Assembly: GCF_005239225.2 (NCBI RefSeq)
Contig: NC_133289.1
Span: forward strand, 2,983,501-3,047,500
Length of the DNA stretch: 64,000 bases
From: Populus alba
Lineage: Eukaryota; Streptophyta; Magnoliopsida; Malpighiales; Salicaceae
Direction of reading: 5' to 3'
Part shown: in pieces, positions 52,271 through 64,000 of the stretch
Position numbering within the stretch: the first letter of the stretch is position 1
Layout: the number at the start of each line of letters is the position of its first letter
Translations under genes and position numbers: made by a program
Notes under the pieces: generated by a model
The model's database searches: none
Seen by the model: the letters and a program-made list of their open reading frames with translations, nothing else
What the model was told of the DNA's origin: nothing

Positions 52271-54269
52271 ATGGTGAGGCCTTATGGTAAAGGGCACAAG
52301 AAAAGGAAGAAAGAGGAGAGGTATGATAAAGAAGAAGAGGAAGTGGAAGATGAACAAGTTCAAGAAGAGAAAACTGATAGTGAGAATGAAATGATTGCTC
52401 GAGATGACGAAGAAAAAACAGAAGAGGAAAAAGAAATGCAACTGCCAGGGGTGGAGGAGGGCATTCCTATTGTCCCAAGTCATCAAACTGGCAAGAAACC
52501 TGGGGTTATATTCGTGCTCGAAAAGGCTTCTTTGGAAGTTGCAAAAGTTGGAAAGGTCTAAAGACTGTAACTTTTCATTTCAACTTTTGGTTTACAAGTA
52601 ACGTATTAGAATCATTGTATGGCTTAGTGTGGGTTTTTTAGTAGTAATGTAGAGGTTTGGGGTAATGTTTTGAATGTGAGTCTAGGGCTGAGAGAGTGGA
52701 TTTTTGAAGTCTTGGTTTTTGGGGGTTTTCATGAAGTGGGGTTTTATCACTTAGTTGGAATGTTTTCGTTTTCATCTGACTAGTTTTGTTTGTACAGAGT
52801 TACCAAATTTTGAATTCCGAGGAGCATGCCAATTTCCTGAGGAGGAATAAAAAAAATCCTGCTGATTACAGACCTGACATTATTTATCAGGTTAGTGCAT
52901 TTTATTACTAGCTGTCAGATTCCGGAGTCACGGTGTTTGTTAGACCATTCCCAGGACTGTCTTTCTTGAGCAGGCATAACAGTTTCAAAGTTACTGAGAG
53001 CAGGGTTACCTTGTTTGAAATATTCTGGCCCTTGTATCAATGTTGTTGTTGATAATTTCAGGCTCTCCTATCCATCTTAGATAGCCCATTGAATAAGGCT
53101 GGGCGGTTGAGAGCTGTATATGTGAAAACAGATAAAGGTGTTCTTTTTGAAGTTAAGCCACATGTTCGTATTCCGAGGACTTACAAGCGTTTTGCCGGCA
53201 TTATGTGTAAGTCCGGCTGATCGCCCCTGAGACTTCTGTATGATGTTGGAATATAGCCCATCTTGTTTTTGTCTGTGAATCTTTGTATTTGTTTTTTACC
53301 GCCTTGTTCTATGTTGCAGTGCAGCTGCTACAAAAACTGAGTATAACTGCTGTCGGTAATCGTGAGAAGCTTTTGCGTGTGATCAAGAATCCTGTAACCC
53401 AATACCTGCCATTAAACTCTCGTAAAATAGGTGAGCTTGGATTTTTATGGTTTTATGAGTCATGGACTGTTAACGGGGTGATAAAGTCACTTGCTTTCCT
53501 ATCAGGCTTCTCCCATAGCTCAGAAAAATTGGTCCAAATGGAGAAGTATGTGGCTGGAGTTGGTGATGACACCGACCTTGTTTTCGTGGTAAGCTTAAGT
53601 AACTTCTGTTCTAAAAACATTCTTTGTTGAGAAACTTGTAACCTTTCTGATCTCTCTCTCTCAAAAAAAAAAAATCAGGTTGGTGCTATGTCCCATGGTA
53701 AAATTGAGTGTGATTATGTAGATGACTTCATATCAGGTAAGCTCGTCCTAGATCCATTTCTTTACAATCATCTTATGCAGAAACAATGCACGCAGTAAAA
53801 TCAATAGTGATTAGATTTAGCTTCCGATAAAGAATCTAGATAGACCCCAAGTTCATGTATAATGTTTTTCTGAAGGCACTATCCATAAACACGTTTGTTT
53901 AGCTCAAAGCATTTGCCAGGAGGATTTGATCGGAACTTGACGCAAACCAATGCACAAGTTACGGAAAATACATTACACGTATTGATTGGGTATAAAATGC
54001 AACTGGTTACCTTTGTAATGATTTGTGGCATCCTTCAGAACACCTCTGAATATCTGTTAATGTATTGGCATTGTACTTGCTGTGAAGTTGAGGCTTCATC
54101 GTCCTGATGAATGTCCTGCTCCTGTCTGTATTTGACATCTTGGATTTTTGAAGCAGGAATCCTAATTACTTGTGTTGTCTCCCATTCAGTGTCTGAATAT
54201 CCGCTGAGTGCTGCCTGGTGTATTGCAAGGGTATGCGAGGCTTTGTCGAAGAAGTGGCGTGTGCTGTAA
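52271..54269 (+). CDS. EMG1: EMG1/NEP1 18S rRNA pseudouridine N1-methyltransferase
   Basis: Seven exons: 52271-52555, 52798-52890, 53062-53206, 53320-53430, 53506-53588, 53679-53736 and 54190-54269; all GT-AG, in phase, 284 residues. Residues 1-60 are a charged, low-complexity tail ([11 protein letters not shown] then many Glu). The SPOUT-type methyltransferase domain follows: [65 protein letters not shown] and the C-terminal [17 protein letters not shown], all strongly conserved. The enzyme methylates a conserved pseudouridine in the 18S P-site loop and is needed for 40S assembly in the nucleolus. The ATG chosen starts MVRPYGKG; the frame is open a few codons upstream without ATG. Promoter motifs fit ribosome-biogenesis control. 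Confidence 0.95.
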
Positions 54270-55537
54270 ACTCTCATGTCTCTGCATTTTGTCGATCATA
54301 TTCTGATCTGGCAGCACAACCAGAATTGAAGTACATGTAAAGCCAAAAAGTAGCACAAAAACAATTTAAATGGCAATTTTTATTTCATTTTGATGACACA
54401 AATATGTTACACTTGTGCCTTGTTCACTAAAGAGCCCCTGCTCATACCGATTTATATTTGCTTATGTAACCATTTGGCTCAATAGTAAAGGTAGTGTTTG
54501 TTTAGGAGGTTGCGAATGTGTTTTACTTCAAATGCAGATGCAGCATTTTTGGTGACCACAAAAACACGGTTTACTGTTTATGGGTCCCATGGTAATTTGT
54601 GTTTGAAATACTGAGGGAAGGAAAGCAGCTTCTTGCGCAAATGAAGTTCACGCAAATACTAGAGGCATGTTTCATTGTTGTGGCCGGACTAAGTCCGGTT
54701 TAAAGTTCAAAATATATTAAACTGAGTCTGATCTAATAAAATAAGAAAATATTTTTTTAATTGTATTTTATTTAAAAAATTAGTGTTTAACCTTATTTAA
54801 TAATATTATATAAATTAAAAGAAGATTGTTTGATGACATAATATTTATATAATTTAATCACAATCTCAATTTTATTCTTAATTATACTTTACATGATATT
54901 GTATACTTAGAAAACCAAGAAAATTATAGTTCTTATTAAATATATTTCATACGTGATGAAATTGTATATAGTTTAATGAAATAATAAAAAAAATTATTTA
55001 TTTCATGATGTAATAGCAATAATTAAATTTATAATATTTAAATTAAAAATCATCAATATTAATATATATTTTTAAAAAATTATTTTATAATCTCAATTTC
55101 AAAAGTATTCATAACCAAACATATTAAACTACTTTTTATTCAACTTTAATTTAAACCACGGTTTTTAACCAAACATACATAAATATCAAATTAACCTCAA
55201 TCAAAAATACTTTATATAAAACAATTTTTTACAAATTATAAATAAAAATTACCACAATACCAAACAAATAAATAAAAATGACTTTTTTAAATTTGAATAC
55301 ACGTGAGCCCTAGTTGGTTTCAATTTTCTATTTAAAAATTTGTGTCTATCTATTTCAACCCTAAAAGTTTAAAGATAACTTTTTTTAATGAAATTTAATA
55401 TCTACTCGTGAATTTTCTACTCTATTTTCATTAGAGAAATAGCATGTTAATGTACATATTGACAATGGTAAGCTGCTGTGCTGTATCCTGGATAAATAAT
55501 TAGCTAACATGTAAAAATTGGACCCAACTACTGTTGT
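54270..55537. other. 3' flanks of convergent genes, AT-rich
   Basis: 3' UTR of EMG1, then AT-rich DNA from about 54690 to 55440, then the 3' UTR of the kinesin gene. No gene. Confidence 0.5.
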
Positions 55538-58500
55538 TTAATGATCAGTTCTTTGCCCGGTTAAGGCAGCGATTTGCTTCTTGAGGTTGAGGATCTCAAT
55601 TCCATAGGAAGCTAACTGGTTCTTCAGCTTCTTTGAAGCCACCTCGTAGTTTCTGTTCATGAATGCCAACTCATTTACTGCTTCCTTGTATCTAAAATGG
55701 AAGGCATCTGACTTTGCTTGTGTCCCTCGAAGCCTCATTCTAAATTTTGCCCTTTCCTTGTTGTTCATGGCTTCTTCCTGCTTGCATTTGAGCAACACAT
55801 GATATGTTTCACTAGATCAAAAAGGATTCGCTTGAAGAAAATGACTAAACAACAAATCTCAATGTTTGAGGGACTTCCTCCTTCAAACTGATGTAATGTG
55901 ATGCTACTAATGGATGGGGAACGCGTCTTTTTAGGTTCGAGAAAGAAAAGAAGATCGAGTTATATGTAATTAGCCCATGGTAGAGCAGCTTAAAGAGCAT
56001 TTCTAACTCTTTGATTCTGGGATGAAACACACAAGTAATGCTAGATCTTGAATCGGATGAATACAATTGTGTAGATACTTACATTCTTCATTTTGGCCTC
56101 CATGCTAGAGATTCTCCCATTAAGTTCCTCAACTTGAACTTTAGACTCCAGTAACTGGAACAAATTCACGGTATCAGACCTTTCTGAGATAAATGGGGTG
56201 CCAAATCTACAAAAGAATTAATAACCAACCTACCATGTCATCACAATGCCTAATCCACTTGTCCCTTTCACTTGTTATACTGAGTAGTTTGTTTTGAAGA
56301 TTCTGTCAAAAAAACCACGTGACCAAGTAAATCACTAAATTGAGAGAGAGAGAGAGAGAGAGAGAGTCTGCCCTTTTCCCTTTTTTCAAATGTAAATTCA
56401 TTTTGCAAACAATGCATGTAGATCGAACCTGGAAGTCATTTTCTGGTTCTAATCTTGTATCCAACCCTCTAATTTGAGTAAATAGATCATCTCGCTCCTT
56501 GCTCAGAATAATCATTTCCTTCTCAAGTGCATTCACTTTCCCGCGAGCACAATCAAGTTCCATGGAGAGAGTGTCCAGATTTGATTTCAACGTCTGGAGC
56601 ATAAGAGGAAAAAAGAAATTGATTGATTCTGCTTTCCAAATAGAGTAATAAGCTAATAATATGTTGTATAAAAAAACTTATCACATGAAAATGAACCTGT
56701 ATCTCACCTCTTGAGATTGTTTGCTCTCAATATCAGCCCTTATCAGATGATTTTTCAGTTGATCAATCTCTAGAGACTTCTCTGCACTGGATCAGAAAAG
56801 AGTTCGACTTTGAGGAATAGCCAGTCGCCAGCAATAAGGTCACTAATGATGCAAAAAAAAATACAGAAAACATGCCTATCGAACATGTTTATTTAGAATA
56901 TAATATATACCTTGATTTCTTCTCCCGCTCGGCATTTTCCTCAGAACATGCAAGTTTTTCTGTGAGGACCTTGCATTCTTCCCTACAGGACTCTAATTCG
57001 TTTCTGACCTATTGTAACACATCCATAATCAAACTAACAGACAAGTGGGTATAATAAAACAAAGCAATCATGTACGCTAAAAGAAATGGTGTTCATTCTC
57101 AAAATAAATTTGGACGAGACAAGCAAATTATGACATTACAGTATCCCCACCAGACCCTGAACACAGCACAGAATTTGAAATAGAATGGCGTATTGAAAAA
57201 TTCTTTAAGTGGAAATTTGTCGCTTACCTCTGACATTGCTTTGGTCATTGCTGTAATCTCTGCACCTTTTTCTTCTATTACTTCAATGGAAGCTTTCTCC
57301 TTGGAAAACCATATTGCCTTTTCCTCCTCCATTTCCAAAAGGGAATCACTAAGTTGCTGCAAAATCAGACAAAATCCCATGACCAAAATTCTGTCAATGA
57401 AAACAAGAAAAATAGTAAATTAATTTCTAAGAGATTAGACAAAACATGAGCTTACCATTGCCAACTCTTCCTTTTGTTCTGCTAACAATCTTATAGAATT
57501 TTCCAATTTTCGCTGGTCCAAAGTGGATTCTTCCAACCTTAGTCTCTAGAGACAGAAAAACAAGATGCACAAAGTAGCACAAATACACAATAGTCTTTCA
57601 GCTTTAATGAAGAATTAAAGAAACTGGTGAACAGGGGAGATGTAAGAGGAAAAACTTACAAGGCGTGAAGCATCTTCCTGCAACACATTCACTTCAGCAT
57701 TTGATATGTTAAGCTTTTCTGTCAGGGCCTCCAACTCTGAAGCCAAACTTTCATTTCTTGATATAGCCTCTTCCTTTTCCTTGTGTGCAGCAGTTACTTC
57801 CTCTTCCAAAGAAGCAATAGTTGCTTCCATTTCAAATGCAAGAACTTCCAAATTTCTGTAATCTTCCTAAACAATACAAAAATGACATGGGAAAAAAAGA
57901 AGATAAGATATGAAGTCATCCGCATGATTAATTCAAGCAAGGGTAATTGATAGCTAGATTACAGATGTTCGATGCAAGGTGTACGAAACAGATATTAATA
58001 TTCAAGGTCACCACCTGCATTGTCTCTTCAAAAGAAGCCGCAAGACCCTTTGACTTTTTTGGATCAAACATCTTTGAACTCCTGTCAACCATTGAATCAC
58101 GTCTTCTACCAGCCAGGGAGTCACGTTTGCTAATGTCACGCTCAAGAAGAGTCTTCTGACCATGCAATCGTTTTACCTCCCTTTCAGCAAATGTTTTTTG
58201 ACCCTACAAACATGAAGTGATGAATTATAATCTAAATCATATGATTTAATTGGCATGGTAGGAAATTATGCATATAGTACAAAACCTCAAGTTTGGTTTT
58301 CTCTTGAACAGCATTCTTGAGCTTGGATTCAGTCTCTTTCAATTTCACTTTTGTTTTCTCAAGATCTTTTCTCAAATTTTCCTTTTCTTTTGCCAAGAAA
58401 CAAGAAGATAAACATGATAATTCCTTTTGAAGATTTTGAATTTGAGAAAGAAATTCCTCCTTTTCAAAATTCTGATGTTCTGTAAGTGCCTGCAACAACC

Positions 58501-61500
58501 AAAGGAATAAGACAAGTACATCAAGCCATGCATGTTATGCATACGTGAGTTAAGTCAAATTAACCATTTAAACAAGCTTTCTTACTCTCAAAGACTCTTC
58601 ATAATTTTGAGTATTGTGTCTCAGTTCTTGTATCTGTTTCTGAAGACCCATAGATTCTTTGTGTAAAAGGAGCTGCATTTGAAAATTTTAATTTATTTAG
58701 CAGATATAGCCAGAAAAGAACTAAAAGGAAATAGTAGATTTCATTTAGTAATTTCTGTTTTCTTATCTGTAACAAACAAATAGAACTGCGTTATCTCTTT
58801 ATCACTACTGCGGTTCATTTAGCTATAGTCCCCTGCATTGAAGAGAGAAACAACCATACCTTTTCATTCTCCACTTCATCAACTTTTTGCTTCATGCAAT
58901 GGTATAACTTCTCATGACTACTAATGATTAATCCTTGTTCATGAGAGCTCTGGCAGATCAAAGCCTTGAAATCCTGCATTGCAACGAATTACTTTATTCA
59001 AACCGTGCCCCCTAAAACATAGTCTAATATAGATTCAAAGAAAACAAAGAGCCTGCCACACATCCAGAAGGTATTCGCATAATGAACAGTCATAAAATAA
59101 AATAAGCAATCAGTTCATATTTCAAGATTACTCACACTTATTGCATTAGATATAGAAGAAAAACTCTGGAAAACGTCATCCAAAAGAGAGGAACAGCTTT
59201 CAACAACTTCTTTTGAGTTCTTAACTTCAGACATGATGTCTTCAATCTCCAATGAAACCTTTATCAGAGTTAAAATTCACCTCTAGTTAAGAGAATAGGA
59301 ATAAGAACTCAAAAACATAAAGAACAAAAACATTGCGGACAAATACATATATTAAGTACAGAAAATATAAAGAACAAGGACTGACTAGGAATGCTCAAGA
59401 GATTAAGTCTGTGTTTTTTTCTTGAAAACTGGTTTCCAAGAAACCACTTTCTAAATTTTCTTGTGTTTGTTTATCATTAAGAAAGTTGGTCAACGAAAAA
59501 CACTTTCCAGTCAAAGAAAAATTTGACTTGATTTTCAGGAAAGTATTTTTGAGCGGAAAATACTTTACAGAAGTTGTGAATATATTAGAAATATCATTAT
59601 TTACTGATTATATCAAATTTGATCCTCAAACTTTTGATTGCTATATATATTTTGTTTTGAATATTTATTTTTTAATTTCATCCCTTAGAATATAATTTTT
59701 ATATTAATTTTGGTCCTTATATTTATAATTATTATTTGCTTTTTCCTTATTATTTTTTAATTAAAATTTTTTTATTTATCAAATTTGGTCTTTATTTTTT
59801 TATTGTTACTTATTTTATATAAAATAATTTATGAAATGTTAATTATTATTATTTTAATTTTTTCATCTTTCAATTTTTTTTATTTTTTAGATTTGATCTC
59901 TATTATTTTTATTATTATTTATTTTATTTGAGATAATTAATGAAATTCTATTTTTTTTCAATTTCATTATCATTCAACTTTTTAATTTGTAATATTTGTT
60001 CCGTATTATTTTAATAAACTTGAAAAAAAAATAAAACACTAATAAGTTATTTTCCAGCTTATTTTCCATAACAAAACCAAACTGAAAAGTATTTTCCAAC
60101 TTATTTTTCATTACATTGAAAAATAATTCACTTTTCAAAAAAAAAAATACTTTCCAGCAAACAAACTAGGCATAAAAGAAAAGTAAAAGTCACCTACATC
60201 AATAATGTTAAGTTGTTCATGAGCAATCCTCGTCTCCTCTCGTGCATTTTGAAGCTCTTCATGGAGCTAAGAGATCACAATAGAAAAGACAGAAGCATTA
60301 CAAATTTTCCAACATAAAGTAAACGCAATAAATTTTACTATAAATGCATAGCTGAAATGAAGAACGAATACCAGTTACCTTTCATTAACCAATGAAAACC
60401 AAACGGAAGTTAAAAAATACCAACATTAAAATGCATATAATTTTGTACTTTTATTGATGAAGACCATGAATACCTCTTGGAAACCACAGCAAAGACATCA
60501 CTAATATATCATCTTTTGGAAACATCTTGGTAGGTATTTATAGTATCATATTCAAGCAGTTCATAAATTTGCCCATAAGCACATCTTAGAAAACACAGAA
60601 AATTCATTGATGGCTCATACTTACCTCTTCAAACGTCTCCCTAGCACATATATTTTGCTCTGTTGCTAGCTCAACAACATTGTCTAGATTTTGCTGACTA
60701 GAGGACTTCTCCATTTCTAACATTTTAATCTAAACAACGAAAAAATAAGTTTAAATCACATGTAGTGGAAACAGAAGATGAAGAAATTCTAGGAACAATA
60801 TGAACCAGAGAAAAAAACATAAAATTCAAAGATTTAAAAACAAAAGGTTATTAACAAACAAGAAATTGAGGAAGAAGGAAAAAAAACAAACCTTATCTTG
60901 AAGTTGTTTGATCACAATAATGGCCTCTGACTCCCTTAGACTTACGTTTTTGTCCAAATTATTGGTACTTGTATTGCCATCAGAAGTAAGATAATTACTA
61001 CATTTCACACATTGAATCAAATTAGTCTCACCAAGCTGTCTTCTTAAACAATCAATCTGTATCTCACTCGTAGTTCTCTGCATGGTAAAAATATAAAAAT
61101 TAAACAAATGGAGAAATGAGTGAATATCCACATCCATCTCCTAAAAACAGATGTGCTAAAGAAGAATAACAACCTGAGTTTCAAGTTTCTGAAGCAACTC
61201 CTCATATTCCACTTGTATTTCTGCCCATTCATGGTCCTCCTGACACCCAAACACATATTAGTGCATCAACAGATAAATGAGAGGGTATATAGATAAAAAG
61301 AAAGGGCACAAACCGCAGTTGAGCTTTTCTTCCTAGGTGGCGCCTTTCTCCTATTTGTCACATGCAATAAAGAACATGGATCAGGAAGGGTGCAGTCTTC
61401 TGATGCATTATTTTGGCAATCTTCACTTTGCATATTGACGTCATCCCCAACTTCAATCTCGCTGACCAATTCTTGAAAGGGTAAAAGTGGTCCCATATCA

Positions 61501-63926
61501 CTTCTATCTTTCATTGGTTTTATAGCAGAGGCCCTTGGCTGGGTATTGGGATCCACCTAAAGCAAAGCAGAAGATTATAAGCTAGCAAATCAGCCTAAAT
61601 CCAATTTATTGTGCAATATTCCATAGCTTTTCTCAACACATAGTTACGGTGCAAATTCCTGATTCCAGTACAAACTAGTTATCAATGTGCTTGATCATCT
61701 CAATAATTTCATAAGACAATATATGACAGAAATCCCAGTGAATCCCGGTCATAAATCAAGCGAAACTTCCTAACACACACACAAGTACCACTGCCCTATG
61801 CCATGGTTTTCTATTTGTGCAAATTGTGCTAAGATTTCAGATGATAATCCATTAATAAGGCAATACCTAAAATGTCAAACCATCAGACCAAGTCAATTCA
61901 TGATAGAACAGTGTACAAACTACTATATATGGGCAAACTGCATCAAAAAACGTTTATTATATTCTATGATTATAGGATGCTCCTACTTTGGTTGTGCGAG
62001 AACTTCAAGCAATACTGCTGTCCACCTTTGTTTAACAATTGAATGCAAAGTTAAAGCTGGATTTCGAACTTTCATTACTTATGTATACTTACAGACACTC
62101 AATTACAGTTCAGTTTCTTTGAGTGAACATTGTCAAACTACGGAACCACACACACGCTGGCCACGTAGCCTTGTCCTCGTTTCTTGAGAGATGGCATCCC
62201 TTACACCCCCTGGGTGGTTGTGTCCAAGTGAAAACAGGATTATGTTACCTCTACTCAATGATTAAACATTGCAACAAATATCCATCACTGTTTACAATCA
62301 ACTTCAACATGCATAGGTTCACTCTTGAATTTTGACCTCAAATATGATCTAGCAAAGAGTTTCCAGTTTCATGACTAACAGGAGATAAACTTAAGCATTT
62401 TAGTAACAGCAAACATAATACCTCTTGAAGAGTTTCCCGTGCAAGATTTCCAGGGCACCATGTGTCTCGTCTCTTCCCCTGCAGAATGTAACGAAACTCC
62501 GTAAGAACTACGTAAGGGGTTATTTTTTAACTCATTGTTGGTCTCTCATCAACAAAAAGTTTTGCAACCTTTTACAGCATCTGCACCACTAAAACAAAAA
62601 TTGAACAAATAAATAAAGTAAATCAGACAATGATATCCAATCTAGGTCTCCATTCTCTAAGTCCTTTCTAAATGAGAAGCCCCTTCCTGTAAGCTAGTCT
62701 TCCCTCGAATCTTTCCACCATAGAATCGAGAAATGTAGCTGCCTTGTGACAGACAATCCACTCTAAGTGTGAATGCAGTAAAAAGACAACATCCCAAAAA
62801 ATTGGCCAGCCGCCTAGCTATTCACTCCATGGACTACAAGCAATTCACTCTAACTCGAATTCACGCAAATACGAAGAAAATATCAATAAAAAATTAGAAA
62901 TAAAAACATATTTTGAGGAATCTCAACTGCTCCAAATTAGCGCCACAAATATGATCAAACCCATTTATGTGACCTTGGGAGTTGAGATCCTATCTGAAAA
63001 TAAAAAGGTGCACTAAACTCCATTACCAATGCAATTGACGAATTATTCTTAGTCTAGAAGAAAGTAACTAATCATCAACTTGTACTCCCCAAACTAATAC
63101 CTACCACCAATAATATCCACCATCCTACATTTTTTGCACAGAAATTATAGGAAGGCGCATCAAACATATGTTTTTGATGAATTATAAGGAAGTCATACAA
63201 ACCCTCTTATGTTGATCACGACTCTCATCCCGATTAGAGAACAACACCATTGAACTCAAGTTTTTAATTCTCTTAGCTTGCTCTTGCAAAACCTTCTCAC
63301 GTTCAACCTGAGCTCTCTTTTCCTCCTCCAATTCCAAAGCTATGCGCTCCCTCTCCAGTTCAGACTGCAAAAAATATTTTCAACATCTAAACACAAATCA
63401 TTCCATGCATATGAAAAAATTAATATCAAAAGCAAGATGATTGAACCTGTAATAATGTGTTTCGAAGATTGAGAATCTCCTTTCCTAGGTGTTCGGATTG
63501 AGAACCCTGGATTGAAATCAATAATAGTTAAAAGGTGAGCAACTTTCGAAAGTATGAAAAAATAACTGCACCTATCATGTTAAGGGGGCTAACCCGTAAT
63601 TTTTCCCGAAGCTCCTCAATCTCTTTCTTTTGACGCTTTAACAAGGCAGCATCTGTCAAAATCTAGCATGAAGAAAACATTGGTTACTCCTCCAAAAGAA
63701 AAGAAAAGAAATGACATCCAGAGACGATATGCTGGCATCAAAACATAAGCTCAAATTATGAAACACTTTAAAAGAGTTTTTGAACTTAGAAAGCATAAAA
63801 ATAAGTACAATACAGTTTAGTTAGTGCAAGAAAGCAAAAAAATACCTCATTCACATGTGCACAATTCGTGACACGCAACGCTCTGCTTGCAAACAGTAGA
63901 CTACTCTTTGTCTCGTCTGCATGAAT
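55538..63926 (-). CDS. CENP-E-like KIN-7 kinesin, C-terminal 988 residues
   Basis: Twenty-three exons on the minus strand, all in phase: 63926-63846, 63662-63594, 63506-63447, 63364-63203, 62478-62422, 61556-61314, 61239-61174, 61077-60892, 60729-60625, 60266-60198, 59258-59136, 58973-58860, 58672-58586, 58489-58286, 58203-58015, 57866-57660, 57545-57456, 57356-57228, 57008-56911, 56786-56708, 56593-56429, 56302-56234/56154-56083, and about 55780-55538. The first exon is the end of the motor domain (ETKSSLLFASRALRVTNCAHVNE), followed by the neck (LLKRQKKEIEELREKLR). After a Ser/Pro-rich patch (exon at 61314) the rest is nearly continuous coiled coil rich in Glu, Lys and Leu, ending MRLRGTQAKSDAFHFRYKEAVNE. 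The motor itself lies beyond 64000. Best match from memory is KIN-7O (CENP-E-like). Expected to bind microtubules in dividing cells; cargo unknown. Confidence 0.88.
56341..56366. repeat. (GA)n microsatellite in a kinesin intron
   Basis: About 13 GA units immediately beside the exon that starts at 56302. Confidence 0.9.
59390..60178. mobile_element. AT-rich insert in a kinesin intron
   Basis: The largest intron of this gene (59259-60197) holds a T-rich block flanked by GAAAAC...TTTCC and GGAAAGTATTTT-like sequence in inverted orientation (for example TTTCAGGAAAGTATTTTTGA at 59533-59552 and AAAAAAATACTTTCCAGCAA near 60144-60163). It looks like a degraded inverted-repeat element; ends are approximate. 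Confidence 0.5.
61557..63202 (-). other. Two long kinesin introns
   Basis: Introns of about 940 and 720 bases flank the short exon 62478-62422. Nothing else is recognised in them. Confidence 0.6.
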
Positions 63927-64000
63927 CTACTATCAACAAACGTGATTAGCAGCATAAAAAACAGATGAAATCATAACACTTGAGCTTTTAACAATGTTAA
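63927..64000 (-). other. Kinesin intron at the window edge
   Basis: Non-coding on the minus strand, leading to the acceptor TAG before 63926; the upstream motor exons are outside the window. Confidence 0.6.

Overview
The window reads as nuclear DNA of a dicot tree, most likely Populus or a close Salicaceae relative. The evidence is A+T-rich intergenic DNA, genes with many short introns, proteins that match poplar-type families, and several copies of a terminal-inverted-repeat element with ACCCGG-rich ends of the kind common in poplar. The species call is inference. All annotation comes from reading the bases, splice signals and remembered protein families; no search was run. I saw no tRNA, rRNA or CRISPR.

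Layout from left to right. (1) 452-2457, plus: the 3' half of a UBAC2-like rhomboid/UBA protein. (2) 5221-8293, minus: a complete six-exon DUSP12/YVH1 phosphatase with its C-terminal zinc domain. (3) 8901-9628: a repeat element. (4) 10113-13360, minus: a complete six-exon O-fucosyltransferase-family gene. (5) 13.4-16.1 kb: AT-rich DNA with more inverted-repeat elements. (6) 16147-21079, minus: a CDPK-related kinase (CRK) whose kinase half looks intact but whose EF-hand half carries a 1-bp frameshift and lacks one exon. (7) 21.1-32.3 kb: a long gene-poor stretch with microsatellites and one miRNA-like foldback. (8) 32.3-37.7 kb: three diverged copies of a small gene for a membrane-anchored Gly/Cys-tailed peptide (one open, two broken), mixed with a copia gag relic and odd direct repeats. 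(9) 39000-44288, minus: an eleven-exon ABCC transporter close to ABCC8 that lacks the usual N-terminal TMD0. (10) 45.8-50.9 kb: a decayed ABCC fragment split by a young copia retrotransposon with two 371-bp LTRs. (11) 52271-54269, plus: a complete seven-exon EMG1/NEP1 18S rRNA methyltransferase. (12) 55538 to beyond 64000, minus: the last 23 exons, about 988 residues, of a CENP-E-like KIN-7 kinesin.

The genes do not form a pathway, as expected for plant DNA. One link is plausible: DUSP12/YVH1 (60S maturation in yeast and human) and EMG1 (40S maturation) both have site II (TGGGCY) elements upstream and a telo-box near the start, the usual promoter signature of plant ribosome-biogenesis genes.

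The best candidates for something undescribed are the small Gly/Cys-tailed peptide family, the CRK that may survive as a kinase without EF-hands, and the ABCC8-like half-duplication later split by a copia element whose pol ends inside its own LTR.
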